Source: CAZGSN01 sp964371655 (GTDB taxonomy: Bacteria; Desulfobacterota; Binatia; HRBIN30). Taken from it: a stretch of 64,000 nucleotides of DNA. The position numbers and the translations under genes are program-made. The stretch spans positions 1-64,000 of the forward strand of contig CAYJOD010000022.1 of NCBI GenBank assembly GCA_964371655.1. Direction: 5' to 3'. Every line of letters starts with the position of its first letter. Position 1 is the stretch's first letter. Positions 17,675-24,720 of this stretch are shown piece after piece. The notes beneath the pieces are model-generated. The model saw only the letters and a program-made list of their open reading frames with translations. It made no database searches and was not told where the DNA came from.

Positions 17675-18205
17675 CTAGCTCCTGATCATGTCGCTCGTGC
17701 CGAGCGCTCCGGCGAATAGCGGCGGCTGTGGGTGTCTTGCCGTTTCCAACCGATCCGTGCCGACGAGGCGAAGGTAGAGGTCGTGCTGACTCTGAGCCCC
17801 AAGCAGGTAGGCGCGAAACGTCGCGTCTTTCACCAGACGTGAGACCTGCGCCAGCGCCTTCAGGTGCTGGCCGGCTGATTCCTCCGGGCTAACCAGCAAG
17901 AAGAATAATCGAGTCCGCGAGCCGTCGAGCGATTCGAAATCGATGCCGTCCTTGTGGCAGCCAACCACGCCGACGACCTGCGGCAACCCCGGCAGCTTGC
18001 CGTGGGGAATCGCCACGCCCTCGACGATACCGGTGCTGCCCAGCCGCTCTCGCTCCCACAACACATCGAGAAGGCGGCTGGCGTCAATGCTCGAGTGTTC
18101 AGCGACTAGAGACTCGACCAACTCTTGCAGGACCCCCGCCTTGGTCTGGTCGCGTAAGGCGGGAATCACGAGGCGCTCCGATGACACAATCTGTGCGATG
18201 TCCAT
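17675..18205 (-). CDS. ptsN: PTS EIIA-Ntr regulatory protein
   Basis: A 176-residue cytoplasmic PtsN-type protein with phosphorylatable H68 in TGIVEGVAIPHGKL. Known role of the family: phosphate acceptor from NPr that regulates K+ transporters (TrkA, KdpD) and other targets by contact. Here it is cotranscribed with the APC permease (2-bp gap) and followed by kup, which fits potassium control. The ATG at 18205 (MDIAQIV) is preferred; an upstream ATG at 18232 is possible, and neither has a clear ribosome site. Confidence 0.88.
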   Translation of the reverse strand: MDIAQIVSSERLVIPALRDQTKAGVLQELVESLVAEHSSIDASRLLDVLWERERLGSTGIVEGVAIPHGKLPGLPQVVGVVGCHKDGIDFESLDGSRTRLFFLLVSPEESAGQHLKALAQVSRLVKDATFRAYLLGAQSQHDLYLRLVGTDRLETARHPQPPLFAGALGTSDMIRS

Positions 18206-18283
18206 ATCGGGGGGACGGCAAGCGGAAGCCATGCCGGACTCAAGACCCTAAGACTTCAATCCCTTTTTCCAGGACGCGCAGAG

Positions 18284-18405
18284 GCATCGTGCAGAGTGCA
18301 GAGGAGGGCTCCTGCATGCCGCATGGGCCACGCGCGCACACGCCCATTTTCGCGAGGTTTCAAGGTCCTGCATCGTGCAGGGCGGGTCCTGCATGATGCA
18401 GGACC
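18284..18405. promoter_or_regulatory. Cluster of GCATCNTGC palindromic operators
   Basis: Three motif copies in the divergent region between ptsN and the sigma-54 activator: GCATCGTGCA at 18284-18293 and 18370-18379, and GCATGATGCA at 18391-18400, the last centred in a near-perfect palindrome spanning 18385-18405 (arms GGTCCTGCAT and ATGCAGGACC). A further CTCCTGCATGCCGCATGG lies at about 18309-18326. Spacing relative to a -24 element at 18457 is typical for enhancer sites of NtrC-type activators. Confidence 0.6.
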
Positions 18406-18456
18406 TCGGCATCAATAGACTGCGCCCTGTCCAACATTTTCGGCGCACCTGCGAAT

Positions 18457-18472
18457 CGGCACAGGTTCTGCC
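18457..18472 (+). promoter_or_regulatory. Possible sigma-54 (-24/-12) promoter
   Basis: CGGCACAGGTTCTGCC has GG and GC with exactly ten bases between them, matching the consensus GGCAC-N5-TTGC apart from one T. It ends only 14 bp before the proposed ATG at 18486, which would give a near-leaderless transcript, so either the start codon lies further in or the match is chance. Confidence 0.35.
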
Positions 18473-18485
18473 CTACTGCCGGCCT

Positions 18486-19463
18486 ATGGACACGGCCCAA
18501 TTCAAAGCGCAAGACGCTGCGGCGCAGCTTCCGGTGCTACTCGAATCGGTGAATCCCTCAATGCGGCGCGCGCTGACTGCTGCGCATGAAGCAGGATCAT
18601 GCGATGCGAACGTGCTCCTGACCGGGGAAAGCGGCACCGGTAAGAATGTGCTGGCAGCGGCCATTCACCAGTGGAGCGGGCGCAGCAAGGCACGGTTCGT
18701 AACCATTCCGTTCACGAGCCTGGCTGAACCCATGCTCTCGAGCGAATTGTTCGGCCACATGAAGGGAGCCTTCCCCGGCGCCTGGAAGGACAAGGCGGGC
18801 CGGCTCGAAGCCGGAAGCGGCGGAACACTCTTCTTCGATGAAATCGGCGACCTGTCTGTCGACGTAACCGCCAAGCTGCTGCGCTTCGTGGAAGAGCATC
18901 GCTTCGAGCGTCTCGGTGGAACGCAGACCATCAGCGTCGATGCCCGCATCATTGCGGCGACCAACCGTGATCTCGAGACAAACGTCGAGGCGGGACGCTT
19001 CCGGCGGGATCTCTTCTTTCGCCTGAACGTGATCAGCGTCCGCTTGCCGCCGCTGCGCGAGCGCATGGAAGACTTGCCCGGTCTAATCGCTCACGTTTTG
19101 AGCCACCTCTCGATCCGGCAGGAACGAAGGACGTTTCAATTGACGGCCGCCGCCGAGCGCATTCTGGCGACCTACTCGTGGCCGGGAAATGTGCGCGAGT
19201 TGGTCAATTCGCTGGAACACGCGGCGGTAATGGCGCGTGGCCATGAGATCGAGGCGGAGGACCTTCCGGATCGGATCCGCGCCCGAACCACGGTGCCGAC
19301 GCCAACGACGGAAGCGGAAACCCACCTGACCCTGGAACAACTGGAGCGGCGCGGGATCGAGCAGGTACTCGCGGCATCCAGAACGCTCGATGAGGCAGCT
19401 CGACGTCTTGGGATCAATCCCGCCACTCTGTGGCGAAAGCGCAAGCGCTACGGCCTCGGCTGA
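18486..19463 (+). CDS. Sigma-54-type AAA+ activator with GAFPGA loop, no receiver domain
   Basis: A 325-residue protein consisting of an AAA+ domain (Walker A GESGTGKN, 47-54; Walker B LFFDEIGDL; WPGNVREL) and a C-terminal Fis-type HTH (LDEAARRLGINPATLWRKRKRYG). No receiver or other sensor domain. The sigma-54 contact loop reads GAFPGA (94-99) instead of GAFTGA; the threonine is normally important for contacting sigma-54. Very similar to the regulator at 32699 (GESGTGKNV, HQWS, FGHxKGAF, WKDK), so they are paralogues. It may have altered or lost activation and act as a modulator or repressor. Confidence 0.87.
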   Translation: MDTAQFKAQDAAAQLPVLLESVNPSMRRALTAAHEAGSCDANVLLTGESGTGKNVLAAAIHQWSGRSKARFVTIPFTSLAEPMLSSELFGHMKGAFPGAWKDKAGRLEAGSGGTLFFDEIGDLSVDVTAKLLRFVEEHRFERLGGTQTISVDARIIAATNRDLETNVEAGRFRRDLFFRLNVISVRLPPLRERMEDLPGLIAHVLSHLSIRQERRTFQLTAAAERILATYSWPGNVRELVNSLEHAAVMARGHEIEAEDLPDRIRARTTVPTPTTEAETHLTLEQLERRGIEQVLAASRTLDEAARRLGINPATLWRKRKRYGLG

Positions 19464-19541
19464 CGAACGCAGACGCGGTCCGCCAGCGAAGACGCAGCCA
19501 CGTGGCGGCTTAGCTCCGTCAACTCATGAACTCCGGGCTGC

Positions 19542-19657
19542 CTCGATACGCCGCCGAAAAGACGGCGGCTACTCGGCACGAACGGAGAACAGAGTGTCGG
19601 GAAGGGATCTCCCATTCGTCCCGAGTAGGAGCCCGTTCTTTCGGGCTCCGTATCGAG
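19542..19657. repeat. CTTCGAGACGG-family palindrome, copy 2
   Basis: Ends CTCGATACGCCGCC and GGCTCCGTATCGAG, with an internal match to CTACTCGGCACGAACGG / CCATTCGTCCCGAGTAGG. Between two convergent regulator genes it might also act as a bidirectional stop, but there is no T tract. Confidence 0.8.
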
Positions 19658-19686
19658 GGACAGGATAGGTTCACGAATTGTCGGGC

Positions 19687-21060
19687 TTAGCTCGAAGGCC
19701 ACTCCGATTCGAACTTCTTGCGCTTGCGCCAGAGCGTCGAGGAATCGATGCCCAGGACCTTCGCCGCGTCTTCCAGCGTGGGTATACGAGAGATGACCCG
19801 CAAGATGTGCTCGCGTTCCACGGCTTCGACTGTGAAGTCACCGCCGAGACGCGGAACATCCGTCGCCTGCGCCGCGACGCGCTCGGGAAACGCGGCGGGC
19901 TCCAGAACCCGGGTCGGCCACAGGATCACGGCACGCTCGATCGCATTGCGCAGCTCGCGGACATTGCCCGGCCAGGGGTAGACACGCAGCGCAGACAGCG
20001 CTCCCTGCGAGATTTCCAGCCCAAGCCTCCGGGCCGCGCGCGCAAAGAATGAAACGAAACCTCTGGCCAATCGTTCCAGGTCTTCGGGTCGCTCCCGCAG
20101 CGGTGGAACCGTAACTTCGATGACATTCAGGCGATAGAGCAGATCCTCGCGAAACCGACCCGTCTTGATGTCATCCTCCAAGTCGCGATTCGTGGCGGCA
20201 AGGACTCTGACATCCGCGTAGCGGGTGCGCGTCTCGCCGATTCGTTCGAATTGTTTTTCCTGGAGAAAACGCAAGAGCTTCGCCTGCAAGCCGGGCGAGA
20301 TTTCGCCGATCTCGTCCAAGAACAGGGTGCCGCCCTGCGCCGCCTCGACCTTCCCGGGCTGATCGCGGACGGCGCCTGTAAACGCGCCCCGGGCGTGGCC
20401 GAAGAGCTCACTGGCGAGGAGTTCCTCCGACAGCGTCGGACAGTTCACGAGCACGAACGGGCGCTCGCGTCGTGCGCTCTGCACGTGCACCAGCCGGGCC
20501 AGAACGCCTTTGCCGGTGCCGCTTTCGCCGCGCAGCAACACGGTGGCATCGGTCTGACTCACGCGTTGCAGGGTCTCCAGCACCGCCAGCATCTTCGGCG
20601 ATTGCGTCGACAAATCCGCCTCGGGTACCGCATCTTTGAGCTGCCCCTCGAGATCCGCCAGCTGCTGGGACACCCGCCGTCGCTGCAGGAGTTGCTCGAC
20701 AACGTGCCGGATGTGTGCCGGCGTGAATGGCTTCGGGACGTAGTCGCTGGCGCCGCGCTTGATCGCATCGACCGCGGTCTCGATCGTCGCGTAGGCGGTG
20801 ATCACGATGACCGCCAGGTCCCGCTGCTCAGCCAGCAGAGCGGGCAGTAGGTCGAGCCCGCTGGCAGACCCGAGGCGCAGGTCGAGAAAGGCGACGTCGA
20901 AGGTCTGTCGTTGGACGGCCTTGAGAGCCGCCTCCGACGACCCTACCGCGACGGTGCTGCAGCCAATGTCCTCCAGGCAAAGCGAGAGCGTGTTCCGAAT
21001 GTTCTTCTCGTCGTCGATGATGAGGACTCGCGGTTGTGGGCCGAGCTCCGAGTCCGTCAT
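19687..21060 (-). CDS. NtrC-family sigma-54-dependent response regulator
   Basis: A 457-residue protein: receiver domain (DDEKN at 16-20, phosphoacceptor D60 in FLDLRLG), AAA+ domain (GESGTGKG, intact GAFTGA, FLDEIGE) and a C-terminal Fis-type HTH (LEDAAKVLGIDSSTLWRKRK). The ATG at 21060 has GGTGAGG five bases upstream; a longer frame to 21249 would read through the promoter. No kinase gene is directly adjacent; the closest are the kinases at 28917 and 31095. Confidence 0.9.
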   Translation of the reverse strand: MTDSELGPQPRVLIIDDEKNIRNTLSLCLEDIGCSTVAVGSSEAALKAVQRQTFDVAFLDLRLGSASGLDLLPALLAEQRDLAVIVITAYATIETAVDAIKRGASDYVPKPFTPAHIRHVVEQLLQRRRVSQQLADLEGQLKDAVPEADLSTQSPKMLAVLETLQRVSQTDATVLLRGESGTGKGVLARLVHVQSARRERPFVLVNCPTLSEELLASELFGHARGAFTGAVRDQPGKVEAAQGGTLFLDEIGEISPGLQAKLLRFLQEKQFERIGETRTRYADVRVLAATNRDLEDDIKTGRFREDLLYRLNVIEVTVPPLRERPEDLERLARGFVSFFARAARRLGLEISQGALSALRVYPWPGNVRELRNAIERAVILWPTRVLEPAAFPERVAAQATDVPRLGGDFTVEAVEREHILRVISRIPTLEDAAKVLGIDSSTLWRKRKKFESEWPSS

Positions 21061-21105
21061 TTCGCCCTCACCCTGCATGCACATCGTTTCACCGTGTCTG
21101 ACAAC

Positions 21106-21121
21106 AGCAAGCTCCTCGCCA
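21106..21121 (-). promoter_or_regulatory. Candidate sigma-54 promoter of the response regulator
   Basis: On the minus strand TGGCGAGGAGCTTGCT matches TGGCACG-N4-TTGCW with the essential GG and GC ten bases apart. The inferred start site leaves a leader of about 35 bases with the ribosome site. A GCATCTTGCA motif lies 88 bp upstream (21209-21218). Confidence 0.5.
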
Positions 21122-21208
21122 ACCGCCCGCCCCCTCCGGATTCGACCGCTCCCAAAGCTCGATGTCTTCACGTCTTGCGTTTCGCACGGACGTGACTCCT
21201 TGGAACCG

Positions 21209-21218
21209 GCATCTTGCA
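21209..21218. promoter_or_regulatory. GCATCNTGC motif upstream of response regulator
   Basis: GCATCTTGCA, followed after 7 bp by ATTGCAC. Same motif as in the kup, ptsN and kdp upstream regions, at enhancer-like distance from the -24 element at 21121. Confidence 0.4.
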
Positions 21219-21340
21219 ACCTGACATTGCACAAAGCGGCTCCGCACAAATCATTGTGGGGTGATCAGCGACGTGTCCGCCTCGCCGGACTTGTTGGCCG
21301 CCGTTTTGCGTGGTCTACAAGCACCCTGGAAGGTGCAGAG

Positions 21341-22189
21341 ATGAATTGCAGATCGATTGGTGTGTGGATGCTTCTGGCCGCGGCCGTGGGATGCAGCGCT
21401 GAGCCGGCACTGCTGCGGCAGATACGCAAGGGGCGACTGATCAATGCGATCGAGCACGCTCTCCTCGAGTCCGTCGGTGCCGAGAAGAGCGCCGTACTGG
21501 CGACGACCGATGAGGAGTCGCAAGCGTTGGCGGACGAGTCGCAGCGCTTCGCAGCGGAGATCAATCGCCGGCGCGACGAGTTGCGCCCACTTATCGTTGC
21601 CGATGCCCGCGCCCAGGAGATCGAGAAGCTCGACGCCTTCGACGCCGCATGGGCTGAGCTAGAGAGCGTGGACAAACGACTTCTCGCGCTCGCGGTGGCA
21701 AACACCAACCTGAAGGCGACCCGGCTGTCCGCACGCGAGGGAGCGACCGCTCTCAACCGCTTCGTCGACACCCTCACCGAGATGCAGAGCTCAGCGACCG
21801 ACCCCGAGATGATTCGCACCCTGTCGCGGGCTTCCGTGGCGGCGCTACGCGTGCACACCTTGGTCCCTGTCCACATCCCCAGCGCCGATGACGCCGAGAT
21901 GACGCGCTTGGAGCAAGAGATACGCGCGTTGAGCAACGAGGTCGATCGCAGCCTCACGACTGCACGCGAGAGCGGCCTATTGTCACCGGAAAAGCTCGCG
22001 ACGGCGTCACAAGCGTGGAGCGACTACCAGCACGTCCTTGCCGACGTGCTCCGGCTCTCACGGGAGAATACGAACGTCATCTCGTTGGACGTCTCGATTC
22101 ACGAGAAGCGTCAGGCAACCAAGCAATGCTTGTCCGCACTCTCGGCGCTCTCCGCCGCGGTGGAGTCGGGTCCACAGGCGACCCGCTAG
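21341..22189 (+). CDS. Lipoprotein with helical-bundle (4HB_MCP-like) sensor fold
   Basis: A 282-residue protein with a lipoprotein signal (LLAAAVGC, acylated Cys about 18) and a wholly alpha-helical body rich in Ala, Arg, Glu and Ser with heptad-like spacing, resembling the extracellular four-helix bundle of chemoreceptors and histidine kinases (compare the N-terminus of the kinase at 28917). No membrane segment after the signal and no output domain. It may be a periplasmic ligand-binding accessory for one of the kinases in this block (inference). AAGGTG precedes the ATG. Confidence 0.6.
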   Translation: MNCRSIGVWMLLAAAVGCSAEPALLRQIRKGRLINAIEHALLESVGAEKSAVLATTDEESQALADESQRFAAEINRRRDELRPLIVADARAQEIEKLDAFDAAWAELESVDKRLLALAVANTNLKATRLSAREGATALNRFVDTLTEMQSSATDPEMIRTLSRASVAALRVHTLVPVHIPSADDAEMTRLEQEIRALSNEVDRSLTTARESGLLSPEKLATASQAWSDYQHVLADVLRLSRENTNVISLDVSIHEKRQATKQCLSALSALSAAVESGPQATR

Positions 22190-22310
22190 CTTCTGCGGCG
22201 CGCAGCCGTCGCTGCAATCAACTCGCTTCGTTTTGTCTCCGGCATTGTGACCAACGGGACTCGGGCGGTCTCTACTTACTGGGCCTTGCGCAGTACCGTG
22301 ACAGGAAGGA

Positions 22311-22434
22311 CGCCCTTCGATACGCCGCCAAGAGGCGGCTACTCAGGGCGAACGGTCAATCGTGGCATCGAATCAGGAGCTTCCCGTTCACCCCGAGTAG
22401 GCCCCGTCTTTCCAGGGGCCGTATCGACGGGCGG
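22311..22434. repeat. CTTCGAGACGG-family palindrome, copy 3
   Basis: Ends CCCTTCGATACGCC and GGCCGTATCGACGGGC with internal GGCTACTCAGGGCGAACGG and its partner. Accounts for most of 22190-22450. Confidence 0.8.
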
Positions 22435-22494
22435 TTTTCGGTAACCCCATCATGCGAGGCTCAGTAAGTTGGGACCGTCCGATTCCTGAGATTC

Positions 22495-22504
22495 GCAGGA
22501 TGCA
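22495..22504. promoter_or_regulatory. GCATCNTGC motif upstream of kdp operon
   Basis: On the minus strand TGCATCCTGC; a second half-site pair GCAACCTGCA lies about 25 bp downstream. The site is about 80 bp upstream of the -24/-12 element at 22583. Confidence 0.4.
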
Positions 22505-22582
22505 GACGCGGCATTCAGGCAACCTGCAATACGAGTATCGTCTGACCCCGATTCAGCCTCGCGCACATCTGGCGTCACGACA

Positions 22583-22598
22583 TGGATTGTCTCTTGCT
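22583..22598 (+). promoter_or_regulatory. Candidate sigma-54 promoter of kdp operon
   Basis: TGGATTGTCTCTTGCT has the invariant GG and GC at the right ten-base distance and a perfect TTGCT -12 block; only the CAC of the -24 block differs. It lies 28 bp before the micro-ORF that precedes kdpF. Confidence 0.45.
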
Positions 22599-22625
22599 GC
22601 ATGTGACTTCGGAAGGCGGATGCAG

Positions 22626-22709
22626 ATGCTTGACTCAATCTTCGTGATCGTGACCATCACGTTTTTCGGGATGGCCTGGGCCTACGTACGTGGCTGCGCG
22701 CGACTCTGA
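22626..22709 (+). CDS. Micro-ORF: 27-residue membrane peptide upstream of kdpF
   Basis: Encodes MLDSIFVIVTITFFGMAWAY and then VRGCARL: one hydrophobic helix followed by a positively charged end. GGAAGGCGG precedes it. Peptides of this type (short helix, ending in an R-G-C-x-R-L-like tail) are often seen just upstream of kdpF in other genomes, which suggests a conserved but unnamed Kdp-associated peptide; that comparison is from memory. An ATG at 22620 would add two residues. Confidence 0.55.
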   Translation: MLDSIFVIVTITFFGMAWAYVRGCARL

Positions 22710-22717
22710 TCTACTAT

Positions 22718-22871
22718 TTCCGAACATCGTCGCGCGGCACGACGATGTTCGGAAGCGTATCGCATATGGCATATCGCGTATCGTCGGACCGCATCTCGGC
22801 CCTCCGAGCGATAAGCGAACGGCGATGAGCGATATGCGGCGCGGGCCCTTGGGTTGCGGGCGGTAGCCCGC
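22718..22871. repeat. Hairpin array between micro-ORF and kdpF
   Basis: A 15-bp perfect stem (TTCCGAACATCGTCG, 22718-22732, with its complement 22740-22754), then a longer inverted repeat built on GGCATATCGC / GCGATATGC, then GCGGGC-GGTA-GCCCGC (22856-22871) ending just before the kdpF ribosome site. May tune expression of kdpFABC relative to the micro-ORF, or be a dispersed repeat. Confidence 0.6.
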
Positions 22872-22884
22872 GCTAGGAGGACAC

Positions 22885-22974
22885 ATGACTCTTGAGTACG
22901 AACTCGGCGGATTGATCGCCGTAGTCCTGACCATCTACTTGCTCTACGCGCTCATTCGTCCGGAGCGGTTCTAG
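22885..22974 (+). CDS. kdpF: Potassium-transporting ATPase subunit F
   Basis: A 29-residue single-helix peptide (starting MTLEYELGGLIAVVLTIYLL and ending RPERF), the typical KdpF length and ending. KdpF stabilises the KdpABC complex in the membrane. A perfect AGGAGG lies at 22875-22880. Ten bases separate it from kdpA, whose ribosome site overlaps the kdpF stop. Confidence 0.9.
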   Translation: MTLEYELGGLIAVVLTIYLLYALIRPERF

Positions 22975-22984
22975 GAGCCTGACC

Positions 22985-24706
22985 ATGACACTCAATGGAT
23001 GGCTTCAGATACTTCTCTTCAGCCTCGTCGTCTTGGCGCTGACCAAGCCGCTCGGCCTCTACATGTTCCGTGTGTTCGAAGGCGACTCGCAGCCGCTGCC
23101 ACGCGTATTCGGACCGATTGAGCGAGCGCTCTACCGACTCTGCGGCGTCGACCCGAAGACGGAGCAGAGCTGGCAAGAGTATGCGCTGGCGCTGCTTTTG
23201 TTCAGCGCGCTGGGCCTGCTCGTCACCTACGCCATTGAACGCGGGCAGGCGTGGTTGCCGTTCAACCCGCAAGACTTCCCGCCAGTACCGGCGGACCTCG
23301 CCTTCAATACGGCCGCGAGCTTCACCACGAACACCAACTGGCAAGCCTACAGTGGCGAATCGACGATGAGCTACCTGACGCAGATGGCCGGCTTGGCGTG
23401 GCATAACTTCACGTCGGCGGCGGCCGGGATTGGCGTCGCTCTCGCCATCAGTCGCGGGCTGACGCGGCGCTTGCAACCAGACGACCCGAGAACCATCGGC
23501 AACTTTTGGGCCGATCTCATTCGGGCGATCGTGTACGTCCTGCTGCCGATCTGTATTCCGCTCGCGTTGGTGCTGGTAGCCGCGGGTCTGATCCAGAATC
23601 TCAAGCCGTACGTCGAGCTGACAACGCTGGAAGGCATCAAGCAAACCCTCGCGATGGGACCGGTGGCGTCGCAGGAAGTTATCAAGCAACTCGGAACCAA
23701 CGGCGGCGGTTTCTTCAATGCCAACAGTGCCCATCCGTTCGAGAACCCGACTCCGTTTACGAACTTCATTGCCATGGTCCTCATCTTCGCGATCCCCGCG
23801 GCTCTCACCAACACCTTCGGCCGTATGGCCCGCGATCAAAAACAAGGCTGGACGCTGTTTGCGGCGATGGCGGTCTTGTTCTGCGTCGGCGTCAGCGTTG
23901 CCTACTATGCGGAGGCCGGTGGCAACCCGGTCGCGCAGGGCCTGGCGGTCGACCAGACGGCTGGCAACATGGAAGGGAAGGAAGTTCGTTTCGGCATCGC
24001 CAACTCGACACTGTTTGCGACGGTCACCACCGACGCATCGTGTGGTGCCGTCAACGCGATGCACGATAGCTTCACCCCGCTCGGCGGCCTGGTGCCGTTG
24101 GTGAACATTGAATTGGGTGAAGTGATCTTCGGCGGCGTCGGTGCCGGGCTCTACGGCATCCTGATCTTCGCGCTTCTGGCCGTCTTCATCGCCGGGCTCA
24201 TGGTCGGGCGCACGCCCGAGTATCTCGGCAAGAAGATCGAGCAGCGCGAGGTCAAGCTGGCGATGTTCTACATACTGATCTTTCCGCTGCTCATTCTGGG
24301 ATTCTCCGGGTGGGGCGCGGTGGCACCCTACGCGACCTCATCATTGAACAACGCCGGGCCGCACGGGCTGGGCGAGATCCTCTATGCCTTCACCAGCGGC
24401 GCCGGAAACAACGGCTCGGCTTTCGCGGGATTGAACGCCAACACGCTCTGGTGGAACACCACCCTCGCGATCACGATGCTCGCCGGCCGGTTTCTCATGA
24501 TCGTTCCGGTATTGGCGATCGCCGGTTCCCTCGTGGGCAAGAAGGTCGTGCCGCCGTCGCTCGGAACCTTTCCAACCGATGGGACGTTGTACGTGGCGCT
24601 CCTGGTCGGAGTGGTGGTCGTCGTTGGCGCACTGACCTTCTTCCCGGCCTTGTCGCTGGCTTCCATCGTCGAGCACTTTCTGGCCCAGAACGGCAAGCTC
24701 TTCTAG
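22985..24706 (+). CDS. kdpA: Potassium-transporting ATPase subunit A
   Basis: A 573-residue integral membrane subunit that forms the K+ selectivity pathway, related to Trk/Ktr channels. Selectivity-filter loops visible: AASFTTNTNWQAY, GTNGGGFFNANSAHPFENP, TTDASCGAVNAMHDSFTP and TSGAGNNGSAFAGL. Normal full length. AGGAG precedes the ATG by seven bases. First large gene of kdpFABC. Confidence 0.97.
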   Translation: MTLNGWLQILLFSLVVLALTKPLGLYMFRVFEGDSQPLPRVFGPIERALYRLCGVDPKTEQSWQEYALALLLFSALGLLVTYAIERGQAWLPFNPQDFPPVPADLAFNTAASFTTNTNWQAYSGESTMSYLTQMAGLAWHNFTSAAAGIGVALAISRGLTRRLQPDDPRTIGNFWADLIRAIVYVLLPICIPLALVLVAAGLIQNLKPYVELTTLEGIKQTLAMGPVASQEVIKQLGTNGGGFFNANSAHPFENPTPFTNFIAMVLIFAIPAALTNTFGRMARDQKQGWTLFAAMAVLFCVGVSVAYYAEAGGNPVAQGLAVDQTAGNMEGKEVRFGIANSTLFATVTTDASCGAVNAMHDSFTPLGGLVPLVNIELGEVIFGGVGAGLYGILIFALLAVFIAGLMVGRTPEYLGKKIEQREVKLAMFYILIFPLLILGFSGWGAVAPYATSSLNNAGPHGLGEILYAFTSGAGNNGSAFAGLNANTLWWNTTLAITMLAGRFLMIVPVLAIAGSLVGKKVVPPSLGTFPTDGTLYVALLVGVVVVVGALTFFPALSLASIVEHFLAQNGKLF

Positions 24707-24720
24707 CGAGGAATCTGAGC

